Shown in pieces: positions 1 through 8,900 of a DNA stretch of 52,051 nt (its first letter is position 1; the number at the start of each line of letters is the position of its first letter). The translations under genes and the position numbers were made by a program. The stretch is from contig JBBBWG010009335.1 in assembly GCA_037176905.1 (NCBI GenBank), positions 24,819 to 76,869 on the forward strand, in the 5' to 3' direction. The notes beneath the pieces were generated by a model. That model was not told the origin of the DNA. It did no database searches and was given only the letters and a program-made list of their open reading frames with translations. Origin of the DNA: Azolla pinnata (taxonomy: Eukaryota; Streptophyta; Polypodiopsida; Salviniales; Salviniaceae).

Positions 1-475
1 TAGTACAAAAGCCCTTAATCCGAGGCTTAATCAGTCATTAATGAACAAAATCTCATCCGAGCTGGCAAAGAAAAGGATAAGGCGGCCACGTCAGCGCCAG
101 CTGGCGGTGGCGCGTGTGCCACGTCAGCGGGTGGCGCTGACATTTTGGGGGCCTTTTTTGTTTTTATTTTTATTCCAGCTCATTCCGGCCGTCCGATCCG
201 TCCGGTCACGGACCCGGATCCGTCCGTCCATTCTTACAGTGTGCGAAACAGAACCGCGTCTAATTAATTATTACAAGTTTCTCATTTTTTTGAAAAACAA
301 AAATAATATCCAGCTGGCATCTGCCTGTTGGGCTTTTTTTATTTTTTTATTTTCCTTTCTTTTTCTGCTGGGTATAAAAAAACCTCTCAGTCACACTCTT
401 CTTCGTCGCCAGCTTCTCAGAGACTAGCGCAACAAAGCCCTAACCCTAACCCTAACCCTAACCCTAACCCTAGCC
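1..475 (+). promoter_or_regulatory. Promoter and 5' leader of the XTH gene
   Basis: This stretch upstream of the XTH start codon holds a good TATA box at 373-380 (TATAAAAA), about 100 bases before the ATG at 476, so transcription probably starts near 400-410. A perfect run of CCCTAA hexamers occupies 438-472 and ends three bases before the ATG, so it should lie in the 5' untranslated leader. The rest is AT-rich with pyrimidine tracts. The small open frames here overlap the promoter and look accidental. The TATA position and repeat are seen directly; the transcription start is inferred. Confidence 0.6.
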
Positions 476-2319
476 ATGGCTTCTCCTTCTTTGCTCCTCT
501 GCTTCTTCTTCGCCCTCTTCTTCTTCCTCCTTCTTGCCCCTTCTTCTTCCTCCTCCTCCGCCCCCCTCGCCTCCAACTTCAACGACAACTTCATGGTCTC
601 CTGGGCTCCCCGCAACGTCAAGTTCCTCGGCTCCGGCGACTCCCTGCAGCTCCTCCTCGATCAAAACACAGGTGCGTGTGCCTGTGCCTGTGCGTGCCCT
701 GCGGGCGGCGTGGCTCGTATGTTAGCTTTGTGTGCATTCGTTCTCCTCCGCCGCTCTCCCCTCTCTTTGTGCTTGCTTGATCTCGTTATCAGTGGCGGAT
801 TGCGGCTCGTTTGCTTCAACGACCTAGCTCGCTAATTCCCTGGTTTCCTGTGACCCCCTTGCAGGTTCGGGATTCGCTTCCAAGGACAGCTACTTGTTCG
901 GGACCATTCACATGCAAATCAAGCTCATCCCGGGGGACTCGGCGGGGACGGTGACGGCCTATTATGTAAGTGCCGATCATCATAATCATCATCATCATCA
1001 TTAGCAGCATCATCATCATGGAATTCTGGAATTGGTAGTATGCATCGAATGAATGAGGAGCGCTCAGACGACTGATGCATGTATGCCATGTGTGTAAATG
1101 TGGTACGGGGGGTGGTGAGAGTACATGTCGGCAATTAACGACACTAGAATCCTTCATGTCTGGCATCATCATCATCATCATCATAACGGAATGTTGTAAT
1201 GCTAGTATCCATCGGAATCGACGAGGTCTCCGACCGCTGATGCATGAATGCCATATGTGGAAATGTGGTAGTTTGGGAAGCAGATGTCGTCTCCTGCAGG
1301 CGAGAGGGGGGAGGGGATTAACGATACTAGAATCCTTCATGTCTGGCATCATCATCATCATCATCATCATCATCGTAATGGAATGCTGGAATGCTAGTAT
1401 GCATCAAAATCGACGAGGTCTCCGACCGCTGATGCATGAATGCCATATGTGGAAATGTGGTAGGGAGGGGGTGAGAGCAGATGTCGTCTGCTGCAGGCGA
1501 GAGGGGGGATTAACGATACTAGAATCCCTCATGTCTGGCATCATCATCATCATCATCGTAATGGAATGCTGTAAAGCTAGTATGCATCGACATCGACGAG
1601 GTTTCCGATCGCTGATGCATGTGGAAATGTGGTAGGGGGGGAGGGGGAGGGGAAGCAGAAGTCGTCTGCTGCATTCGAGGGGGGTGGGGATTAACGATAC
1701 TAGAATCCTTCATATCTGGCATCATCACCATCGCCATCACCATCACCATGGAATGCTGGAATGCTAGTATGCATCTGAATTTCGATGAGAGAGGTCTTCC
1801 TTCGATCGATCGACAGCTGATGCATGTCATCTGCCATGTGTCGGGAAATGTGGTATGACAGATGTCGTCTGCTGGCGGGGCCGAGCAGCACGACGAGCTG
1901 GACTTCGAGTTCCTGGGGAACGCGAGCGGGGAGCCGTACGTGCTGCAGACGAACGTCTTCTCGGCGGGGGTCGGGGGAAGGGAGCAGAGAATCTACCTGT
2001 GGTTCGATCCCACGGCGGATTTCCACACCTACACGGTCTCGTGGAGCAGGAAGAGGGCGGTGTTCCTGGTGGACGGGCTCCCCATCCGCGTCTTCTCCAA
2101 CAACGAAGCAGCAGGAGTTCCATACCTGAGCAGGCAGCCGATGCAGGTCTTCTCCAGCATCTGGAACGGGGACAGCTGGGCCACTCGCGGAGGCCTCGAC
2201 AAGATCGATTGGACCCATGCCCCCTTCATCGCAACCTATCGCAACTTCCGAGCCGATGCCTGCATTGCTTCCTCCTCTTCATCTTCCTCTTCCAACAACA
2301 TCAACAGCAACAGCAATAT

Positions 2320-2398
<79 letters not shown>

Positions 2399-2554
2399 GT
2401 CGATTCCTGCCTCCGATCCTCCCACGCCTCCGCCTCCAACTCCTTCGACGCCTCCAAGCTGCGCTGGATCAAGCGCAACTTCATGGTCTACGACTATTGC
2501 ACCGATCGCCCCCGCTACCCTCGCCCTCCCCCCGAATGCCACCGCGAATTCTGA
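476..2554 (+). CDS. Xyloglucan endotransglucosylase/hydrolase (XTH, GH16), three exons
   Basis: Exons are 476-671, 865-965 and 1862-2554, giving about 329 residues. XTHs cut and religate xyloglucan in the cell wall. Residues 1-28 form a strong signal peptide, followed by the GH16 beta-jellyroll. The catalytic motif [11 protein letters not shown] lies near residues 109-119, with the nucleophile and acid/base glutamates intact and Leu replacing the usual Ile. It runs straight into the family's N-glycosylation site (NAS). The block '[16 protein letters not shown]' and the C-terminal XET_C motif '[15 protein letters not shown]' point to group I/II XTHs. Odd points are a long Ser-Asn repeat between the catalytic and XET_C domains, and a second intron built of tandem repeats. 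Introns are GT-AG and keep frame. Family assignment is firm; whether it acts as transferase or hydrolase cannot be told from sequence. Confidence 0.93.
966..1861 (+). repeat. Tandem repeat array filling XTH intron 2
   Basis: The intron consists of about five degenerate copies of a 170-205 bp unit. Each unit has an (ATC)n tract, 'GGAATGCTGGAATGCTAGTA', a 'CTGATGCATG' block (near 1071, 1239, 1428, 1612, 1817), 'GGAAATGTGGTA' and then a G-rich tract. Three units also carry a near copy of the exon 3 acceptor and exon start (AG ending near 1283, 1480 and 1658, followed by ATGTCGTCT or AAGTCGTCT). The true acceptor ends at 1861. The array probably grew by duplications that spanned the intron-exon junction. 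Confidence 0.85.
2293..2398 (+). repeat. In-frame AACAGC hexanucleotide repeat (Ser-Asn)n in XTH
   Basis: Nearly pure AACAGC units inside XTH exon 3 encode alternating Ser and Asn, flanked by a poly-Ser stretch. The repeat lies between the end of the catalytic sandwich (after 'RNFRADAC') and the C-terminal XET_C region ('SCLRSS' onward). Frame is preserved through the repeat. It is a likely site of length variation. Confidence 0.9.
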
Positions 2555-4009
2555 TCACAGCCTCCACTTCTACCCCGACTGTCTTCATTCCCCTTGCCCC
2601 CTCCTCCTCTTGATCCCCTCTTTTTGCCAACCCTAGGTGTTGTCAAACCAACGCCATAGCATCACCTGAACCCTGGGCTAGCTCCTTTTTTAGCTTCTGG
2701 CAAACTTGTCGTTGTGATGGTGGTGCCAGTGGCGCCCATGCCCGTGTGCACTGGTATATATATACGTCTCCTGTACCGTTGTTGTTCATCTCTTCCTGTT
2801 GGGCAAATCGTATGATTTTTACCATACAACGTCCGTCCTTCCTGACGTTTGTGTTTCTTTCTGGCCTTTTGTCCTCCTGCCTCTTTCCCGCCCCATGTCT
2901 ATCTAGTTTGTCTCTCATCGCATTGCTCCGTTTCCATAGAATGTCAAAAAGACGCGGAAAAGGAAGATGAAAAACAAAACCCACCACCAGGGGAGTGTGA
3001 AGATTGGATCACATTCTTATCTTCCTAGTCACACTCCATGTATGTACATGGTTTTTAAATTGCTGTTGTTTGCCTTCTCACGCAACGTTTCTGTATGTGT
3101 CTGAAGCTAGATAGATAGATAGATAGATGGATGCACGTGCAATTGGCAGCATTCCATTGTTCTGTTTGTGTCAGTTTCCAATTATGTATATAGATATATA
3201 TGGAGAGAAAAGAGTGTGTCAGCCGCCTACCCGTGGGAACCTGGCTTCAAATTTGGAGCTTTCATGTCTGGAGATGAAGATGAAAGAGACCTGATGCAGT
3301 GCAATTATAGAATTTCCTTTTCCAAATCCATGATTGTTCTCTCTTCGCAGGTGAACAACTCATTTTGATCTCGAGTTCCAGTTTACAATCCTCATAGCAA
3401 AGTAAAAGAAACAAGGAAAGCAACGGATCTTCAGCGTGTATGTTATTTCATGTGCATGTTTGTTATTTCCATTTACACACAGGTAGACAAAGAGTTTGAA
3501 GAAACCAGATTATCTTTTTTGTTTTTTTTTACTTGTTTCACAGGATCGTCCACAATTTGAACATGCGATAACCTAGCCGTTGTGTGGAGTGCAAAAGCCG
3601 AGGCGTGACTAGGCAGACAGCTGGATGGCATTTACCAGTTATCCTGTTTCAAGGTAAAAAAAAAAACAAAAAAAAGAAAGCTTTCATTGAAATCACAATC
3701 CTTCTGTGCGTTGGGCTGTGTTACATAACATTTTCCAAGATATGTGTATTTTTGAGACACAGCAATCAGGAGTCAAGACTGTTGTACATGGATGCATGAT
3801 GATGCAATATGTAGTATTATGCAGGAATGGGCAGGCTATGTAACTTGTAAGTTACACTTAGTAGAAGTATCAAACACTATATAATATATATATATAGAAT
3901 CTAGGTGTGTATATCTATCTATCTATCTATCTATCTGTCTGTCTGTCTGTCTGACTGTATTATGTATCCTTCAAGTTACCATTAATGCAGTTTCCTGGAA
4001 TATGCATGT
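2555..4009. other. Intergenic, XTH 3' flank with simple repeats
   Basis: No supported gene. The first few hundred bases should hold the XTH 3' UTR, but I cannot fix the poly(A) site. Simple repeats include (AGAT)n near 3108-3128 and (TATC)n followed by (TGTC)n near 3910-3954. The short open frames show no recognisable domain or codon bias. Confidence 0.5.
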
Positions 4010-4018
4010 ATAAATTAT

Positions 4019-4458
4019 GGGAGAATTACCCAAAAAACGCCTAACAAAATCATATATTACATTTTAATGCCTACTGAAATCACAAATTGCAAATTAACGC
4101 CTAATCTTAGCTTCCCACTAAAAATTAACACCCAATTAATCCCGCTAGTATGATTTTGGTCCTAATTGCTTCCCACCAGGTGATCTTGATCGATTCCCTT
4201 CCAATATTCGCTTAGCAAAGGTTATTAATTTTAGAATCTAATTAATGGATTAACGCGTTGATTCGGTGTTAATCAGATAATCGAGCATTAATCAATCGGT
4301 TCAGTTGATGTTAATTGAACTCACAATTAATGAATTTAGCGCTAATCATTGAACTGCATATTAATTTTTAAAACTAGGCGTCAATTTGTAATTTCCAGTT
4401 TTGGTAGGTGTCAAAATGTAATTCATAATTTCGTTAGGCACTTTTTGGTAATTCTCCC
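4019..4458. mobile_element. Non-autonomous Mutator-like MITE with 9-bp target-site duplication
   Basis: A 440-bp element with long terminal inverted repeats. The left end begins GGGAGAATTACC and the right end finishes GGTAATTCTCCC. Similarity continues for about 85-95 bp on each side (roughly 4019-4105 and 4368-4458), including the shared block 'GCCTAAC' and, in inverted form, 'ATTACATTTT'. It is flanked by a perfect direct repeat ATAAATTAT at 4010-4018 and 4459-4467. A 9-bp duplication with long inverted repeats is typical of Mutator-like elements. There is no coding capacity, so any movement would need a transposase from elsewhere. Confidence 0.82.
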
Positions 4459-4467
4459 ATAAATTAT

Positions 4468-5427
4468 ATGGAAATTTTGAGGATAAAGTTTGAACACCCA
4501 ACAGCTTCTCTTCATAGAGATTGTCGGTTTGCTGCCTAGTATCGTCGATAATTTTAAATGAATCAATTAATCAGATAACTAATCAATCCAATCCTCAACC
4601 GCCGAATGTTATTTGACTTGGATTTTCCCATCCGTTTGTACAATGCAATTTTGGAAATCTTATAGATGTTAGTGTATCAATGGAGTGCTTCTTAAATGAT
4701 TGTGATTTGATTAATTAGTCGTTTCATTTAATCGATTTATTCAGTAACTGATGGGTTACTGATCGGTTAACTATGTGTGCCAAAAGAGCATTCACGGTTG
4801 TGAAAGCTGTGCTGTGATTACAGTAATAAGGAAGTAATTTGGGGACGAATTTTGGGCATTTATCCGCAATTTCCACGTTGTATATCAGTTTGCTCGAATG
4901 ATTTGGAAAATGTTCGCATCTTGTGAGCCATTTTTTACACATAGACTAGTATGGGCTCGAGGAACAAACGAATGGACAAAGGACATCATAGCTAAACGAA
5001 GCAGAATCGGAGAGACGGTTTCGATCGATGATTTGCGGTCATGCACAAGTATTCGATTGCACCATCGCACGACAGCCCATTCGTGGTTGGAGCTTCTTCA
5101 AATTCGATCCCCCGAAAGCTATCCATGGAAGTCGAGAAGCCGCTTCTTCACAGAAGCAACCTAGCTAGCTACTATGCACATGCACTCGGGGCAAGTTGCG
5201 CGAAGAAGGCTTACGCAAGACAGCGACCGACGTCACAAATAACTAACAGCGAGCGATCTAATCACGATTCTCAGGTATGCAGCAAGAAAACCGCTCGTTG
5301 GCTCTCGTTCAAGACGGATGTCGCAACGAAACCCTAAACACTGAACTGCTCGAAAGCGCAAGTTTCGAGGTTGGCCTCCCAGTCATTGGCAAACACTTTG
5401 CACAGACACAATGTGAGTCCACATTCG
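4468..5427. other. Intergenic, upstream of the Cdc24-like gene
   Basis: No supported gene. The stretch is AT-rich up to about 4900 and more mixed after that. A telo-box AAACCCTAAA sits at about 5329-5338, upstream of the OB-fold gene. The short ORFs here lack recognisable domains. Confidence 0.4.
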
Positions 5428-5696
5428 CATACTCTTCTGTTTATAATTATGAAAGCTTCCAAATTGACCACATATAATTAGGGTTTTACCCAAACATACT
5501 CTTCTATTTATAATTATGAAAGCTTCCAAATTGACCACATATAATTAGGGTTTTACCCAAACATACTCTTCTGTTTATAATTATGAAGGCTTCCAAAATT
5601 GACCACATATAATTAGGGTTTTACCCAAACATACTCTTCTGTTTATAATTATGAAAGCTTCCAAATTGACCACATATAATTAGGGTTTTACCCAAA
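5428..5696. repeat. Four tandem copies of a 67-bp unit carrying TTAGGGTTT
   Basis: Copies begin at 5428, 5495, 5562 and 5630 and are almost identical; the third has one extra A and a couple of substitutions. Each unit runs from CATACTCTTCTG through TTATAATTATGAAAGCTTCC to ATAATTAGGGTTTTACCCAAA, and so holds one telo-box-like TTAGGGTTT. The array ends 86 bases before the first ATG of the OB-fold gene, so it lies in its promoter or 5' leader. Confidence 0.95.
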
Positions 5697-5781
5697 GGCT
5701 TTGGCGGGATTCGAACCGGTGACTGACCTTCTCAGCGTGCCATGCCTGTCTGACGGGAAGAGGAAGAAGTGCAACAGCGCG

Positions 5782-5902
5782 ATGCAGGAGGAGGAGGAGG
5801 AGGACGCATTCCTTGCCTTCGTGGAGTCAGCGAGACTCATGCTTCTCCAGTCGCAAATCCAGCAGCAGTCGGTGGATTGGTGTGCCGATGAAAAGGAGGA
5901 AG

Positions 5903-5939
<37 letters not shown>

Positions 5940-8900
5940 AGAAGAAGAAGAAGAAGCGATGGCTTCTTGTCCAGCAGGAGGAGGGAGCCCTAGCTGGGGA
6001 TGGGTGTGTAACCGCATCGTCGACTGCCTAAACGCTTACTCCAGCGGCGTCACGCCTGCTATCCTTCTCTCCGATCTTCTCAAGGTACTTCTTCTTGCTT
6101 CGGTTGTTCGTCCTCTCGGCTTTCATGCGTACATACGGACGTACATTCATGCATATACGAATGCCTACATACGGACCTACCTTCGTGCATACACGAATGC
6201 ATACATGCGGACGTACCTTCATGCATGTTCACGGGCGTGCATTCATGCATGCAGACGTACGGACGTATTTGCATACAAATACTTACGCATACATTCTTTA
6301 GACGTACACACATGCATGCATGCATGCACGCACGCATACGTTCTACATGCATATGCACTCTCACGGGTACGTGTGCATGCATACATATTTTGTGTGCATA
6401 CTATTCGATTATCTTCACAGCATACACACTTACCATTCATACATACCTTCCACAGCATGTATACATCACAATGACGTTTTCTATTTGTGGCATGTGTTGG
6501 ATCAAACAAGGATCAGGCGTCTACACATCTATGACTATGTGTGTACCACTGACAATACAAAGGAGAACATTCTAGGATTCTGATGAGTTCTTATCTTGTG
6601 AATATTTACGCTAGTGAATGTAGTAGTTCGAAGTAGGGGAAAGGTAATCATGTGTGTGGTAAACAACTCCATCAACTCAAATGGAGGAGTATTACAGTTA
6701 AGCGTGGAAACACTCTGTGAATCAACAAATTGTGAATGTAGAACCAGTTCGACTTATATACAGCTCATGTTTAAGTGTACATTGGAGGTAAAAAGATTCC
6801 GACTTTTAATGAGAGTGTAAGTGGGATATCCTGGATACCCTTTTCATCAATGTAGAAAGGATTTCTTATTAAATGTAACTAGCGGCCAACTAACCACAGG
6901 ATGCGGTCATACACTTTGGGGTGCATGGTTAAGCTTGAAATCTTTGCATTATGCACTCAACTAATAAATTTTATCAAGACATTAAGAATCCGCTAAGAAA
7001 TTAGTGGGCATATTATATCCATAGTTTGTTCTTTACAGTTCATTTTAAATTCAGGGTCTGATTAAAATGTGGCTAGTAAGCACATAGGGTTTTTTTTGGT
7101 CAAATGGATTATGCATGTATGCATGTGATTCTTTTGTCACGCATGTCTAAGTCATTCAAAGGATGGAATGTCAAGGTACTGTGGTCAGATTTTACTCAGA
7201 TGCATACTGAATGAGTCGTATGTACTATGCATATATATTCACCATATTTGTTAATCATACTCGCATTGGTGTTGGTGGTTCTGCAGGCTTGGTTGGATAA
7301 GTCAAGAGTTGAGAGGGGCTGGAAAACAAAGGAAAGTGGTGCGTGCCTTTCACCAGGACTGGATCTGTACAAGAAACAAAAACAATTGCGCACTCGGTTG
7401 TCTAAGATTGTCACCATAGATTCAGTCTATGACAAAAAATTCATTTCAATAGATGCTGTGTTGGAGGTTGTAATACTTAATATTCAACTTCTACCAGGTG
7501 CGTCTTCCACTAGTAAATAAACACCAATAAATACCAGTAATAATCCTTGTTAGCATGCAAGCAGTCTGCAACTCTTCTTCTGATGTCAAGCTTGGTTCTA
7601 TTTGTGCTACAAGGAAAAACTCTCATCTTTCCACCAATGAATACAGGCCTTGTGACTGTTGATTAGCTTGTGGACCATCACTTGTACTCTTGATAAAGGC
7701 GTAGTAAATCGATGTGATAGTGCTGCTTTGAATCTCTGTATCACCATTCCAGTATATATACGCTACTTACTTGGAGGCCTTTTAATGCGATAGAAAATCT
7801 GGTTTTATTACTTGAATAAGGTAAATTCTTTCAAATTTGAGATCCCTGCCGAGCTTTGGATGGCGTCATCTTCAAACACTTTTACAAGATAAATGGCCCC
7901 TTTATTTTTCCTTGTATACACGAATGAAATCTCTCCATGATGCCGAGTCATTCATCTTGCTGAAATCTCCAAGACGAATTTAATTCTGTTGACTCAATTG
8001 CATCATTATCACAAAAGCATCTTGTTGATTATGGTTCCCTTGCATCATTCTGTCTCAGGTATTTGCCAGCCTGCACTTGACTATGAGGAAACATAAGCTG
8101 AAGAAAAAAGTGCAAAGTTTTTGCTTACAGGTGCAGAGACGGGAGTGTCTATGGTATGAAGAACTTAGACCGAGCCTTGATGCACTTGTTGCCGTGTATC
8201 TTTTTGGCATTGCACACCTGCCTATGAATCCTCTAAATACCAACACCTAATACTTTATAGTCCCTTTTAGATGGCAACAAGATACACATATAGACTTAAC
8301 AGTTTGTAATTCTGAAAACCCTTCACTGCAAAGATCTTTGACAGAGCTTTGACACCATAATTCAAGGATCCATGCCATGCTGGATTTTGATGCCTCCGTT
8401 ATGATACTGCTACTTTGACTGAAACTTGATATGATAGTTAACATATTTAGCATAACCTTATGCAAAGACTGATAAATCACCCCTGAATATGGCTGTCAGA
8501 GCATTTTTTCCACCGACATATGTATTATGTATTTATACTTCTGTGATAAATGTGATGTTAGTTTCATTCTTTTATCTGCAGGGACTCGCAGCTATTTGCT
8601 TACTGTTGGAGATGCTTGGAGTTCCAGCAGTATTGATCTTTATTTGCATCACAAGTATGTGAGTATATTGTGGGAGTTTTAATAGGATTATGCTGTTCAT
8701 ATGTTTTTTCTGCGTAATATGTCTACGTCTGTTGTTCTGTGGTAATGAATGGGGTCAGTGAGAATCTGCATTAAATTGAATTTAAACGTTTGCCGCTTTT
8801 TCCTTCAGATTTTATGACATGGTTGATTCGAGCAATGGTGTATTAAAGAAAGGTCGAGAAATCCGCATAACAGGATGCCGCCTTCGAACTGCTGTTGTAT

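Noticed and set aside
41..427. 128-codon open frame at the left end
   Set aside because: It overlaps the XTH promoter and TATA box, has no domain and is composed of low-complexity Phe/Leu runs.
5694..5730. tRNA-like T-arm (GGTTCGAATCCC on the minus strand) next to the 67-bp array
   Set aside because: The T-stem has two mismatches and no matching acceptor 5' half, D-arm or anticodon arm can be found within tRNA distance.
6080..6583. Overlapping open frames rich in Cys, Met, His, Tyr
   Set aside because: They come from the CATGCATAC simple repeat and exist on both strands.
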